DNA of 64,000 nucleotides from Phoebastria nigripes (GCA_035582835.1 JAYKAV010003443.1:2198647-2262646); one strand, 5' to 3'. Shown: positions 14,001-26,243, counted from the first letter of the stretch. Translations and numbers: made by a program. The notes: generated from the letters alone by a model not told the origin.

Positions 14001-17000
14001 GTCTCCAGGCACTGTGTTTTCTTTCAGCTCTTCTACTTCCCATCTTCCTAAAATACACACACACACACACACACACACACAAAGAGTCTTTGAAAAAAAA
14101 TGTAGGCTGAAGTAAAGAAATCACAGCCTTGTCGAAAGAAAAGAGTTAACAGCAAATAAAGACTAGTTGCCAAAGCAGGGAAGATATCTTGACATCTGAT
14201 GTCAAAGTAGTTAAACAATAATCATCCAATTCATTACTGGTAATTCTACAGTGGATACAAAACATTACTCAAGTCCAGCTTACACTTCCCCAAACTAACT
14301 GCTCTACAGCACTCAAATACAAAAAAGCGTTCATGGTACACAAATTTGCTGCTCACATCTTCCTATCAAATCAGTGACAGAATGTTTTAACCAGCACTTT
14401 TCAAGAATTAGAAACCACTACAATTCCAGCTCCACAGTTAGATGATAAAATAAAAACTGTGTCATCCCAAAGATCCATCTAACCCAATGTTCTGGCTCAG
14501 ACAGCAAGGAGGAAAGAAAGTTTAGGAAAAAAGAGTGCAAAAGTAGCTGTAAAAACAAGTGACAAGCTTCTTTTTTCTTTCCCCAAGTAGCTCTTTCTAC
14601 AGCAGGAAACATCCCAGTTTCATAACCGTTATAGCCAAAAGAAAGAAAATTATCAAAAGCTCAGTTTTATGTGTAAAACAGAATTTTCCAACTAAAAAAA
14701 AAAAAAAGCCAGCCATGGACTCCAAAGTAGGAAAGAACCACATCCTTACCATAATCCACCATAAACCAATGAAATTGAATAGAAAAACATACACATTTAA
14801 CATAAAATGTTTTTACATCACAAAATTTAATTAAGTTTATTGCACAAACCTGTAGCATGTGTGAATAGCCACTGGATTTCTGTTTAATAGCATGTATGAA
14901 AGAATCAATACATTTTAGATATGTCATTTTATTCAAGCCTAATGCTTGCATTGCTAATATAGAGACTATTTCAAAGCTCTGGTTCATATTTAATGAGTTT
15001 TATTGTAAAAATCTATTTCAGCCTTAAGAAATTGGCAGATAATTAAAGAGATGCCTACACTTTGGGTATGCATAGCTCTACACAGAAAAGCCGGCTCTCC
15101 CATTTCACCAAAAAGGTTTTAGTTCTAGCCAATTAAGATAATGCTAGCTTTCAGTATTTTAAAGATGGCACATGTGTAAAGTATACGTTATTCCTTGCTC
15201 TTCTCAAATTTTCAGAAACCTACAAGAAAACTTTAATATTGTACATCTGTATCTTTAGACTGTGGTATCCCACAATGCCTAGAGGAACATAAAATATTTC
15301 TCCAGATTTTAGATTTGTTCCTACCATTGCCACATAAAAAGCATTAGTCACAAGGCACTGTGTAAGCTAGATACCTGCGTGGTTCTTCTCCTCCTGCTTA
15401 TATAGAATTAGAATCTTTCAGGTCAAATCTAATTACGTGGGAGATGAAGATTCCCCCGCCACCAAAGTCTTTCCAAGAATTATCAGATTTGATCTTAAAG
15501 ACAAACAAACAAGCCTACAGCTTTAAAAATAAAAGATTATATAATTATAAATTCTCCAAGTTTGGGAAAAATACAGTTGATTACACATGCCGGCAATATC
15601 CAAAGAACAAGATTTCTAAAAGGGCAGTAATATTTTCTCTGAGATTAGCAGCACAAGACTCACTGATTTTTTTTTTTCCAGGAATGAACATAGCACAAAA
15701 GAAAGACTACTTTTACAATTCACTGTAATCTTGAAAAAAAACTGTGTCAACGTGAACAAAAGGAAGAAAACGTAATGCGTTCTTCAGCATGTGTTTTAGA
15801 GAAGATTCATAAACTGTGAAATCCAAACGAAACAGCTATTTACTTTTATTCAACTGAAGTGCGATTTTTGAAAGGTCATTGAGGAAGGGCAGATATGTAC
15901 ATCAACAACAAATCCCTAGTTTCTTCTAGTCTGCTAAACAGGAGGGAGAAAAAAATCCCTCCTCTTCAGTAGCGTTCCTTCCTGGAAACTAAGACCAAGC
16001 AATAATGCCAGGCAAAACAACAAGACCAAAAAAAAAAAATTAAATTGGAAAATAGTTCAAAAAAGTCTTTTCACCACAGACTTTGTTAATGTTGAATTGT
16101 CTGGGTGACTTTAAGCAAATACGACTNTTTTCACATTAGAGACAATTTCTATCTAATATGAGGCCAAGTAATCAGAGAGACATCAGTTCTTAAAAGCATC
16201 TCATCTGTATGGATATCTCCTCTGCAACTTCTTTATTTTTACCAGTTATTTCTGGTAACTGCTAAACCTAAAAACATCTGCTCTGTACTGTTTTACACAC
16301 CAAAGTCCTACAAATTACGTTTGCTTACCACTTTCTATTAATATTAATTGATTTCATTTGACATAAGAGCAGTAGCAAATGCTTTTCTTTTGCAGCAGAA
16401 ACTTTTTCTGTTCTCCTCACTTTCTCTTGAATGAAATAAATTCAGGTTGCAAAATTATTGCCACAGATCACACATCTGTCAAACGGTTTAGAATTACATT
16501 CAAGCAGGCAATTCCAGCCTAGGAATTTGTAAGTCAAGTGCAAATCCCAATGATAAAAACCATCAAACCAACTTTTTCATTGTTACTTTCAAAACTTTTT
16601 TTGGGCTACTGTAAGAATAAACTGTACAAGAACCACTGGAGAACCCCACATTCAAGCACAGAGAATCTGAAAAAGTATTTTGAAGGAAAACATCATTCAG
16701 GTTAACTTTTTTGTTTCAGAGGCTAGACTGGGAGACCAACCCATGAATCAGTAGGACAGACGCAGCAACATGGAACATGCTGCTTTAGAAACATGTTTAA
16801 CAACTGAAATTGAAGTGGTAAATCTCTCTGACACAATTTCAGAGAAGGTAGTTCTCAAGAAGCACTATTCATAATCAATCAATACTGAATATTCAGATGC
16901 CAGAGGGTATTCTAGTATCATTCATTGCACTAGATTGTTGGGATGACAAAAAAAGTTACCTTCAAGCTAAGTAACCCAACGAGCAAAATCTCACATCTCA

Positions 17001-20000
17001 GCTTCAGGATAACAGTCATTATACAAACTAACATTTTTGATCCATGTCATCTAAGTTTTCAAAGATAAGTTCAGCGTAAGGGGTAGTTATTTCTCAAAAA
17101 ACAACAGAACATCAGAAACTATATAGTGGAAGTAAACATTAAAACCGCTTACCATCATATTTAGCAATGTTATCATCCGTGTCTTCTTTCTTGGTTTTAG
17201 ACAACACCCACCTAAAACAAAAAGTGTACTAGTCATTGAACTATCTATGCTAAGCTGTATTATTTAACAAGCACAGGAAAACCAGCTTTTGCTTCTAGGC
17301 TGTGAACCTGTGATAATGATTTTGACAGTCAGCATCATGGAACTTTGTGTAGTTCAAAGAACGTGAAAAGAAAAATTAAAATAGATTAGTCTAATATAGA
17401 ATTTCAAAATACTTCCTAAGAATGTAAATGAATATACAATTACAACTCTAAAGTAATTCAATTATTCTGAATAAACTTCAGTTTTATATACAAGCTGAGT
17501 TTGGCAGGATGTAACAATATTATGTAAGCATATAACGTCAAAAAGACTTGGAAAATAGCAAGGTTCAAGTGTAAAACCTTCAATATGATAAGGAAAGGAA
17601 AAAAAATCACCCAAAGAAACCTTAACACTATTGACAGTAACAGTACACATGCATAGCAGAAGACAAAAGGAAGAGGTAAAAGTGTCCAAATGACAAATGC
17701 AATTATGCACTGAACAGATTCCAAGTGTATCGCACATAGGGGATCCCAACAGGGCAAACTCCTGATCTCCTTGATACTATGAACAAGGCAAACTCAGCTT
17801 ATCAAATTGAGGTTACCAAAAATATATGCACATACCCTACACACAAGGAGCAGCGGGGGGGCGGGGAGGAAAAAAGGGCAGTCCACCCTCATCTGGTCAT
17901 ACAGTGGTTCTACCCTGAGCCATGCACAAGAACATCTTAAGCCAACAGTGTCACTGAACTCTGCGTTGTATCAACTACAATACTACATTCTCATGATTAA
18001 TTCTGTAAAGAACTATTTTCATTCATTCTGAACTACCCTCTGCATGGAGTATTTCAGGGATGAATACTTTATCTTTTCTGCTTGAATTTCAGTCAAATTT
18101 GTTCACTGTTAACAGAGATGCTGGAAAAGCTTCACAGTACAAATGGCAAACTNGATCCTTGGTCTACCAGGAAAGAGACCAATGAGGAAATAAAACATCT
18201 CTACAAGTCATGCAGAAGGCCTGTTCTCAAAAAAGCTTCTGGTGATTTACCTAGTCAATTTATATGTACTCTTTTCCCCAATTTTAGGGAAGAAAGGCAA
18301 CATGCTGCTTACTTTCTCATACATCTTAGTTCCACACTTGTTATTCTTATGTAAATTATGTACAGCTAGACAAAAAAAATCCCAAGCATTGTAGCTAAAG
18401 CTTTGAATATTAGATTTAGTAGGAAGACAAACTAATCTTTGAACAGATCTCACGAAGCCAGAAACCAGGATGAATGATATCATCCAAGTATCCCAGTTAA
18501 GTTTTTGCATTTGTTAATCAAGATTTTCAGTTGTTTGGGGTTTTTTTNNNNNNNNNNNNNNNNNNNNACAACCATTATCACCTCTTCCATTTAATTACTT
18601 TTCCTGTCATCATTGGTACTGCTTTTGTATTGCACTTCTTAACATTTAGAAGTGATACATCATTAAGACAAGATACACTGAAGACTGGAGCTTGTTAACT
18701 TATTTTCCTTCTACATTTTGTCTAAATATGTAACAAAAATAAGAAAATATGAAACAACATGATGTGAGTAATGACAGACTAATGTTCAGTGGCCTGAAGT
18801 TCCCTGTAACTCTACAGAAGAGAACAGTGTAGAAACAATTGGAAAAAGGGCGTAAGATTCCATCTTACAAAAGTTACTGGTCCCTGCAACCACGTTATTT
18901 TGTTTACAGTTTACATCGTGCATCCTCAACAGACACACATGTCTTATGATGGTATAACCTCACTCCTACAGTAGTTGGATCTCAGTCTTCTCACAGGAAG
19001 TAAAAAATACGCAGCTTTAAGTTCTACCATAATGAAGGTACCATATGGCATCTCCTTTCACCTCTCTGGCTCTTCACAGGAGAGTTGGTTTTTGTTCCAT
19101 CAATTTTAGTAACATATGAAAACATCTTTTTTCCACGATTCTTCACAAATCAAGAGATAGCTCTCTTGTTCCAACAGCATCAAAGCATACAGGGAAAAAA
19201 AAAATACCAAGAACAAGACCTGATTTGTCATTAAAAACCAGAGACTTACTTTCACATTTTAAAAGCTTTTCTCATAGCAAGAAAGTACTCTAAGAACTCA
19301 TCACATCAGCTCTTACTAAAGAGATTTCTACTGCATTCACAGATTCTACCTGGATGCACACTTACTTAACTTGAGCCAGTGACAGTATGCTATGCTAACC
19401 TGGCTTGATTCAAAAAAGAAAAGTCAGTGATCATACGGACCACATTTACATGGTACTCATTTGTTTTTCCTTGACATTCTACACTCTTTACATCTGTGCT
19501 AGACAGAGGACTGAAAGCCAAGTTGTTTTCCAACTAAAAGTAGTAAGTCTATTCTAGAAATAGAAAGTAGTATATTATATTCACTCTTATTGACAGTGCA
19601 TTGGTGGCAACTGACTATAGCTCACAATACACAGCTTTTCATTGAGCAACCCAAGTCACCCAGTAGCAGTTACACCTTACATTGCCATACTGTTGGAAGA
19701 AAACTTGTAAGATGCAGACAAGACAAAAATTTCTGGCTTAAGAGTTGAGATAAACCTGAAGATTTTTCTAAAATTTCAATGCAGTAAGGTCAAACTACCC
19801 AGGAACTCTTCAGTAGTCTCTGATAAATATCTAATTCTTATTGAGTATGGGAAGCAATACAATAAATTAATTAAAAATCTGCTAAAAAAGTCTTCCCCAA
19901 TAGAGGTTTTACCTATAATGCTGAAGGCACTGCCACCTTACACATACCTAAGTGCACGTGAAGAGGAAGAAAGAGTTTGCTACTGCAGTGTAATGGCTAT

Positions 20001-21467
20001 GTACTTCACCTTGCAGCTAGTTAAACTCAACTGGCTAAATCTTTAAATTATATTATTTTTCTTAATGTCCATCAACCCAGAGTTTATTAAAAGCTTCCTT
20101 AAAACACAAAAAATAGCAACATACCTGAAAGGTTAACTGTCCGGCTTAACTTTATGATGTATTTGGAGCAAGCATTACCAGCCTTCCCAATTCTAACCCC
20201 TGTAAAAATTAATTTTTATAAAGATTCTAGCAGAAAAATGAATACAAAATAAGTCCTGCCACTATAAGTTAAACTGCTGAAAGTAAAAGTTTATAATTTT
20301 AAGGCATAAACATACCCAGCCAATACTCCATCAAAGGTTTCTGTAAAATACACTTCCCCAGTTGGCTTCGGAGTCTGGTACACAACCTAGAAGACATGTA
20401 CAGATACACGCTCTAACATAAATTACAATTTTTCATTTGAAATACACTATCATACCTCCAGAAGCAGTCCACCCAGACAGACCACCAGATTTTGTTCATC
20501 AGAAACATCTAGCAGCATAAAACACCTTTCCCTGCCCATGCCCATGCCCCTCTCATTTCTACAGTTTGGGCACATCCCTCTTAACAGTGAGCAATTTCAC
20601 ATCTGTGAATTTTAAAAATTGCTTCCTGTGTTCAAAGCTCATAAACTAAAGTACTGTTACACATCTTATGTGTAACAAAACCCCAGAAAATTTACTGAAC
20701 TTGCACCAATTCTCTGCTTCCTCCCTATTTCTTTCTATACATGTTTTCCATTCTTCTGTTTTCCTATCTACTTGGCACATTACAGTTGGGCTACACAGTA
20801 AAAAGCAAAAGTTGAAAAAATAATTTATGAATATTGCCCACATCTATTACGAAGTACAGCATAACAAATGCAGAAAGATTGTCTGGGAATAAAGACAGTG
20901 TCAAAAGACAGCTGTGACTGATGAAATCAAGAAACTGATCTACAGTCAAAATCTCAGTAAGACCAAGATNCTTTCTGCTTTCTTCTCTAGGTATGTCATG
21001 TTAGGACTTAAAACAAAAGGTTCTGTATGTAGATTGAAGCACAGACTAGCAAAACCTTCTTCATGACTATCCACCACAGGCAGGAGATCTGATTTTACAC
21101 TTTGGCATATCATTCATTAAGCTTGTCCTACATGTCACATACAGCAACTGAAAAACTCAGACTGGTGGGTTTGACACCCACTCATTTGTCAACTGCGTGT
21201 TAATTTGCTCTTTTTTGAATGCATTTGTCCACCAATTTCTCTACTACTTATAACTACGTATCTTACAATTAAACAAGCTTTAACTAAAGACTTCTGTTAT
21301 CTTACCTCTAAGGAAGATTCATCTCTGTCAAAATCAGCTTCTTGAGACTGCTTGTCAAAATCCTCCATTTCAACATCTGCATCCAGAGTTTCTTCGTTTT
21401 CAATTTCTGCAGTCACTGAGCTAATTATCAGGACACCCAAGCATAGCCAGTCCCACTGGAAGCGCAT
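1917..21467 (-). CDS. CLGN: CLGN (calmegin), whole coding span, 13 coding exons
   Basis: Calnexin-family chaperone that binds monoglucosylated N-glycans on nascent proteins in the ER membrane. The joined exons give 580 residues (human about 610, from recall): signal peptide 1-20, lectin domain about 55-240, P-domain arm about 250-410, globular return about 410-475, membrane helix about 478-499, charged cytosolic tail. Calmegin is preferred to calnexin because residues such as [20 protein letters not shown] and the DKKP motif follow calmegin, and because the neighbour is an MGAT4D-like gene, as in human 4q31.1. All introns are GT-AG and all phases match. No lesion is seen, so the gene looks functional. 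In mammals CLGN is needed in testis for folding sperm surface proteins; expression in this species is not visible from sequence. Confidence 0.93.
2015..3926 (-). other. CLGN: CLGN intron between coding exons 12 and 13
   Basis: Searched for an additional acidic tail exon on the minus strand; none found that fits phase and splice sites convincingly. Contains A-rich tracts near 2977-3001. No recognised repeat. Confidence 0.6.
3927..4065 (-). CDS. CLGN: CLGN coding exon 12: charged cytosolic tail
   Basis: Encodes residues about 503-549: [46 protein letters not shown]. The KKTD motif and the Glu-rich tract match the cytosolic tails of calmegin (YKKTDI) and calnexin (YKKTDA). Acceptor GTTGTAG, donor GTAAG, leaving in phase 1. 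Confidence 0.9.
4247..4366 (-). CDS. CLGN: CLGN coding exon 11: transmembrane segment
   Basis: Encodes residues 463-502. [18 protein letters not shown] is followed by one hydrophobic helix (about [20 protein letters not shown]) and CWPAK at the cytosolic face. The HPWLW entry to the membrane helix is typical of both calnexin and calmegin. 120 nt, phase 0 at both ends. Confidence 0.95.
4367..7504 (-). other. CLGN: CLGN introns around coding exon 10
   Basis: Intronic sequence on both sides of the exon at 5964-6179. It contains a (TG)n/(TA)n/A-run at about 6753-6795 and a 12-G run at 7019-7030. Open frames such as those at 4593-5273 show no homology that I recognise. Confidence 0.7.
5964..6179 (-). 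CDS. CLGN: CLGN coding exon 10: last P-domain repeat and return to the globular domain
   Basis: Encodes residues 391-462: [16 protein letters not shown] (last motif 2), then the conserved globular strands [40 protein letters not shown] and LVASANE. The ELWSM and YFDNFI segments are near-universal in calnexin and calreticulin proteins. 216 nt, phase 0 at both ends. Confidence 0.96.
7505..7661 (-). CDS. CLGN: CLGN coding exon 9: P-domain motif-2 repeats
   Basis: Encodes residues about 338-390. It carries motif-2 units of the arm tip and return strand ([39 protein letters not shown]) and the P-domain cysteine pair (CETGPGC). Acceptor CTGTAG, donor GTAATAG, leaving in phase 0. Confidence 0.96.
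8300..8413 (-). CDS. CLGN: CLGN coding exon 8: P-domain motif-1 repeats
   Basis: Encodes residues about 300-338: [39 protein letters not shown], two more motif-1 repeats. Exactly 114 nt, with both ends splitting a Trp codon in phase 2, so the exon is symmetrical and corresponds to a repeat unit pair. Acceptor AATTGAAG, donor GTAAG. Confidence 0.95.
9033..9222 (-). CDS. CLGN: CLGN coding exon 7: end of lectin domain and first P-domain repeats
   Basis: Encodes residues about 237-300: [38 protein letters not shown], then the first two P-domain motif-1 repeats ([12 protein letters not shown] and [13 protein letters not shown]). Motif 1 (IxDPxAxKPxDWDE) builds the flexible arm that recruits PDI-family partners such as ERp57 in calnexin. 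The donor splits the Trp codon (TG|G). Confidence 0.96.
9223..12994 (-). other. CLGN: CLGN introns around coding exon 6
   Basis: Intronic DNA either side of the exon at 11131-11323. AT-rich, with no recognised repeat family and no further exon. N bases at 10175, 10382 and 10675 are unresolved positions. Confidence 0.7.
11131..11323 (-). CDS. CLGN: CLGN coding exon 6: lectin domain with second cysteine
   Basis: Encodes residues about 173-237. Family landmarks are [20 protein letters not shown] (second disulphide cysteine, KCG), [19 protein letters not shown] and [16 protein letters not shown]. The 193-nt exon leaves in phase 1; acceptor CTACAG, donor GTATTG (a weaker donor). Confidence 0.96.
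12995..13076 (-). CDS. CLGN: CLGN coding exon 5: glycan-site segment
   Basis: Encodes residues about 145-172, including [20 protein letters not shown]. It keeps the cysteine of the lectin-domain disulphide (DCGG) and the Tyr-x-Lys of the glucose-binding site (AYIK) known from calnexin and calreticulin, so lectin activity is likely retained. Acceptor CCAG, donor GTATG. Confidence 0.95.
13906..14047 (-). CDS. CLGN: CLGN coding exon 4: lectin domain
   Basis: Encodes residues about 98-145: [20 protein letters not shown], then [18 protein letters not shown] and FDNKPLIVQ. This is the highly conserved lectin core ([15 protein letters not shown]). Length 142 nt, not a multiple of three, so skipping it would break the frame. 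A (TG)18 repeat lies directly upstream of its acceptor (see the repeat at 14055). Confidence 0.95.
14055..14090 (-). repeat. (TG)18 microsatellite abutting a CLGN splice acceptor
   Basis: On the coding strand the intron ends CTTT, then (GT)18, then ATTTTAG before exon 4 of CLGN. Only five bases separate the repeat from the acceptor CTAG/TTAG context, and the remaining pyrimidine tract is very short. UG-repeat RNA is the known target of TDP-43, which can reduce exon inclusion when bound near an acceptor. Confidence 0.95.
17153..17211 (-). CDS. CLGN: CLGN coding exon 3
   Basis: A 59-nt exon encoding [20 protein letters not shown], residues about 78-98, matching the WVLSKAKKDD segment of mammalian calmegin. 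Acceptor TTTTAG, donor GTAAGC. Both splice phases fit the flanking exons. Confidence 0.93.
18548..18567. other. Assembly gap (20 N)
   Basis: A run of 20 N directly after a T run. It lies in a CLGN intron and does not affect coding sequence. Confidence 0.98.
20316..20386 (-). CDS. CLGN: CLGN coding exon 2: start of lectin domain
   Basis: Encodes residues 55-78, [20 protein letters not shown], the conserved first strand of the calnexin/calreticulin lectin domain (EVYFTETFD). Acceptor CTAG, donor GTATG. It is 71 nt long, entering in phase 0 and leaving in phase 2. Confidence 0.94.
21306..21467 (-). CDS. CLGN: CLGN coding exon 1: start codon and signal peptide
   Basis: Encodes residues 1-54, starting [20 protein letters not shown], a typical cleavable signal peptide, then an acidic segment ([18 protein letters not shown]). 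The ATG at 21467-21465 (minus strand) has A at -3. The exon ends in GAG followed by GTAAG. The 5' untranslated part of the exon starts shortly upstream, at an acceptor ending TTTCAG (exon from 21484) or TTCTTCAG (from 21476). The signal peptide resembles mammalian calmegin closely (WLCLG motif). Confidence 0.93.
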
Positions 21468-22775
21468 CCTGGTTATCTGAAGAACTGAAAGTTTTAAATT
21501 TTAAATATCGTTGCAAGGATATTATCAATACTATTTCAATTTTACCTCAGACTTTATCTACGAGAGAAAAAACACATTAAAATAATAAGAAATAAAGATC
21601 ATAAAGTATTGTCACTACAGTATTTTAGTAAAGTGCTATATCTTCATTTGAAAAATTTCTTACTACGCAGCCCTGACTCAGACTCTTTTTCCCTTCCTGT
21701 TGTCCCTACGGAAGTGCTTGTAGCCTGTTCCCTTATCTTGCCAGGCCACAAGTCTAGCAAGAATTTGACTGCAATATATATATGCGTTTTTAAGAACTAG
21801 GTAAGACTGCTTTTATTTTTCTCATTCCTTAACAATCTGAACAAGTAATGAAACCGAATCAGTCTCTACAGCGTAGCAAAAAGTAACATCCNTTTTGTTA
21901 GAGAAAATAAAACTGATAGATTTAGGACATATTATTATCCACTGCCAGAATTACTCTTTTGTATTTGGCTCTTCTTCCACTGTCTACATTTAGATGAGTG
22001 CAGAGTTTATATCAACTCCAGCTNTAAGCGTCAAAAGAAAGTATAAAATTGTTTCAGAAAACATTTTCTGTTTCAAAATTATCCAGTAAGTGCAAAAGTT
22101 TAAGCTTAAACGCAAATATCTTTCTAATTTCAGGGAAACCTGAAAATCTTTAATCTGTGTAAGTACGCATGTCAATAGCAGATAACTACCCCAGCCTCCC
22201 AATCTAATCTGCTGCGAAAAAGAAAAGATCGTTGCTCAGCATTTTTTGCTTCACATCTGTAACACATACAAATCCAGTTTTATATTACAGTATCCAGTGG
22301 TTTGGAGCAGTGTAGTATCAAGCACATGCCTATGCAAGTTTACTCGATGGTCTTGCCAAAAATGCTTCTTTCTGAATTTGTTTTTGTCTGAATTTGAAAA
22401 TAGAAGGAAGACAGATTCTAGATACCACTGCACAGGTATTTATCCTTTGGTTCTTACGAATTTCTATCCACAATAAGTTTAAAAAGAAAGACACGTACTG
22501 ATATTTAGTTTGCTATTGTAAGACATTTTCAAACCTTGCATTACTTTTAGCCACTACTAGTCATACTAAATATTCTGCTACTGAGGTGCTTTGTGCACCT
22601 GAGAAAGTCACCCTCTTAGTTATATCATCGCTCTTTAGAGATTAAATTGTTTACCACTACAACCCTAAATATCCCAGCAATTCAAGATACCACCCTATAC
22701 TGGAAGTGTGAGTCTCTTTCCTTCTTCCTGGCTTTATCAGATTTGATAAGCAATTCAAACATTAGAATTGTAACA

Positions 22776-22836
22776 ATAATTACTTATCATTCAATAATTA
22801 ATTATTTATCATGCAATAATTATTTATCATTCAATC
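22776..22836. repeat. Short AT-rich tandem repeat, about three 20-22 bp units
   Basis: Units built around TTATTTATCATTCAATAA recur about three times with small changes (TTACTTATCATTC, TTATTTATCATGC, TTATTTATCATTC). A local slippage repeat in CLGN intron 1. Confidence 0.75.
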
Positions 22837-25059
22837 TATAACATCTGCAAGTTCTATCAAGCAACACACAGAGATCAAACAGTATCAGGGCTAAAANCCC
22901 CCACATCCCAGTATGACTGTACTATAAATGTCCAAAAAGAAAACTAATTATTTCTTCTTTATTCCTTTTAAGATCTATTAACTTAATATTGACTGCACTG
23001 ACTATATTTAGAGCCAAAATCCAGAAGTATCATAAAGAAGTAAAGTGTTTCACACATTAGTACTATGTCAATATTAGGAAATCATCAAAAGCCTCCCTTC
23101 TTGGGACAAACACCTGTTTTCCAAAAAAATACATTAATTATGTCATCATTCTCCCCCCCCACACCCCCACACCCCACTATTATCCACAACCCATGCCATT
23201 CTTTGCAGGATTTTTCACCCTGCTGTGTATTTTGCTTGAGGATGGCAAGTCTATGGTTCCCTCTTTTCTCAGTTATTAACACAGTGATACACCTCAAAAG
23301 TTGTCTGCAAATTTTACTAGGTTTTTTGTTTGTTTGTTTTTTAATTTTAGTTAAAAACTACAGATATTGTTAATTTATAGACCTCCTTGNCCAATTCTAG
23401 AGCTTAAAATAATCTTGCTCTGAAGATTTAAAGTAATTCAGTTTATCATACATGAACATTCAATCTTATGGTGTACTTCTGAACACCTTTGGAGGCTATC
23501 ACACTTAGTTTTACCACCCCCATTTTCTTGTTCTTAATCATCGTATTAGGACAAACAGTTGAAGAATTTCATATCAATACCTTCTGGGACTCCGTAGCTC
23601 TTAGCTAAGTGGCACATATTAATCAGGTATTAGACTTGCTTTTTTAGCATAAAACTTGCCTACCTTACTTTAGCTAGTTTGTCATGCAGGTGGTCTCCTC
23701 CTCTTCTCCTAAAGCAGATAAAGAGATACATCTTTCTTTGTCAATACATTTCAGGTGTATTTTGTGTACAATCCAAAATGCCTTTCACTTACATAGCTGT
23801 AATTTTACTGTAATTAGNCCCATCCACGTTTGTTCCATACACAGACTAGCAAGGGCATCCAAGAAATCAGACCAGTACTCACCTTTCCACACAGTTCCCT
23901 TCCAAAACTCCTGATGCTTTCACTTCATTCACGCCAAGTCTTATCTCTACTCCCTGATCCTAGCCTAGGACATTCCTAATTTCATTCAGTCTTCAATTAC
24001 ATCTCTTACTTTTCCCTTCAAGAAGAGAAGGCACACTTTTTTGACCTTTAACCTCTTGACACGCTTTTAAAATAATCCCAGAAACACTGAAATACATTAT
24101 CAAGAACAATTACAGTTACCACTCAATTGCCAGGCAAAGGTGGTTTTAAACAAGACCATTACATCTTTTACTTTTGTGAACTCTGCCAGCACTACAGTGT
24201 TAGAATGTAAAATAAATCTTTCAACTAAGCCGAAGAGTTTCTAGTCTCAAAAGAGAACTTCACACTACACGTTTAATTGTCTTTAAAACCCACTGAACTG
24301 TCCTAATTAACACATGAAGAGCTATGAAAAATTTTTCTTATTCTTTCCTNGAGGTGACCATAAAAACAAGCCAAAAGGATCCCCACTGTTAAAAGTTCCT
24401 CAGCAGAACAAACCAAGTTATCCCAGTCTATGGCACTCACACAAACACCGAACCTGTTTACCAGCAGTCTTGGCCTAAATGCCAAAGACCAGTGACTTCC
24501 AAACCATCTTTCAGGGTGCTACAGCAAATAGGTAATTGCAAAACCATATATCTTGACAGTAGTTTCAATTAGGAATGTGATGTCGCTATAGTATGACCCA
24601 TGAGAGAACTGGATAGCCGTTCTTCAGTTTGAAAAGCTGTAATCATAGAAGTTGAGTCACAGAAATTTATCCAATAATAATTACGCCTCCAAAACGGGAT
24701 TCCCAATTGTTCCTTTTGGGAGATGGGCAGCTTATATTCAGCTTTCTCTAGATAAACATATTGACAATTCCATCAATATAACTTCAGACCTGTAATTTTA
24801 AACTTAATTTTTGCATAGCTTGGTCACTCTTTACCATGGGAACATGGGTAACTACAGCACATCTACACATCAGAAGAGACATTTGAGCCAGCAGTACTAT
24901 TGTAAAGCATGCTCTTGGGACCAGCAACAGTGCTGCAACATCAGCATAATATTGCACCTAAAGTAACGAACCACTGTTTCCGAGACACATACTAGTATTT
25001 AGGAAAAACAGGCATAAACTGAGACAATATTCTGACTGGACAGTAGAATTTCCCCCCCC

Positions 25060-25243
25060 CCGCCATGAAGGCAGGCAAGCAGTGGTACAGGCTGCCTAGT
25101 CTCAGTCCTTGGGGTGTTCCAAGACCAACTGGATAAAGCTCTGAGCAATGTGAACTGGCCTCAGAGCTGACCCTGCCGTGAGCGGCAGGTTGGAATAGAG
25201 ACCTCCTGGGGTCCCTTCCCACCTGAATGATTTGATTTCTACA
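25060..25243 (+). mobile_element. CR1 non-LTR retrotransposon, decayed 3' end
   Basis: Resembles the CR1 3' end in plus orientation: a segment like GCAGTGGTACAGGCTGCCTA, then CCTTGGGGTGTTCCAAGACC, a short hairpin (CTGCCGTGAGCGGCAG) and GGTCCCTTCCCACC near the end. The terminal octamer repeat has decayed (GATTTGATTTC). An old copy. Confidence 0.75.
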
Positions 25244-26243
25244 GATGGTTGCACAGTGCAAGTACGTCAATCTTCAGACCTCTGCACCATAGCCTTTTGC
25301 ATATTCTACACATGCCATTAAATTAATGGCATTGTTATTCCATTTGATGCAGAACTAAATAGAGGTCAGGGTCTTTTAGATTATTACTAACTTTTCCTTG
25401 GACTTTGAAGAGGGTCATGCCTTTTTCATGAAACTCTCAGAGTCTGCATTCTCAAGCAGAAAGGGAGTAAGACTGTCATCAACAGCCTTTCTCACTCCGA
25501 GGTCTAAAGCTCCTGCACCCCATACCAACACACGGGCTTTTCCTAGGGCCAAATACCAACTCCATCCAGGGCAACAGAAAGTGGTGTTCTTCCCCCACCC
25601 CTTCTTCCATCCATAACCATGTGCTGCCTTATTCCTCCCCCATATAGCTGCATCAACATCAACCCGACCAAAGACAGCATCCAGCTGAGACTGCTCCATG
25701 AAAAGTACCCAGGGGTTGTTACACAGCTTTTTATTTTTCCTTTATTTTGTGTGAAAATTGTACTATCCTATCTTTTCCTGAAGTGTTAAAAACATTGTAC
25801 TGAAACNAATGCTGTGTAATTTAGCAGTTACTCAAGCCACAACGCTGTACTCGTGCAGGTGCCTTTTCAAGCTCTTTTGTTGCTACAGTTAGCTTGAGTA
25901 AAACCTCCAGGAAAAGGTTATTTTTCAATTGAAAAAAAAAAAAGAAGTTTGAGCCAAGCGGCCACTCGATGTTCGGGCAGTGCCCAAAACGAACCATTTC
26001 CCGCATTTTATACGGAGACCGCTTTTCGGAAGACCACGAAGGGAGGACGACCGCCGCAGCCGCAACCCCGGCTGCCCCCGCCGCACAACCGCGCGTAGCC
26101 ACGGGGGGGGGCCGCGCTCCTCCTGCGAGGCGGCTCTCCCCATGCGCGGGGCCCGGGCCCGGACCCGAAACCCGCCCCCGCGGCTGCCGCCCCCCCCGCC
26201 CAAACCCACCCCCGCGCCTGCCCCCCACCCTCCCGAAACTCAC

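Larger units (their letters stand above)
14091..20315 (-). other. CLGN: CLGN introns around coding exon 3
   Basis: Two introns of about 3 kb flanking the exon at 17153-17211. No recognised mobile element or second gene. The 20-N gap at 18548-18567 lies here; its true size is unknown, as 20 may be a placeholder. Confidence 0.7.
21485..26240 (-). other. CLGN: First intron of CLGN
   Basis: About 4.7 kb between the inferred non-coding first exon and the start-codon exon. It contains a small tandem repeat at 22776-22836 and a decayed CR1 3' end at about 25060-25243. Nothing else recognised. Confidence 0.55.
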
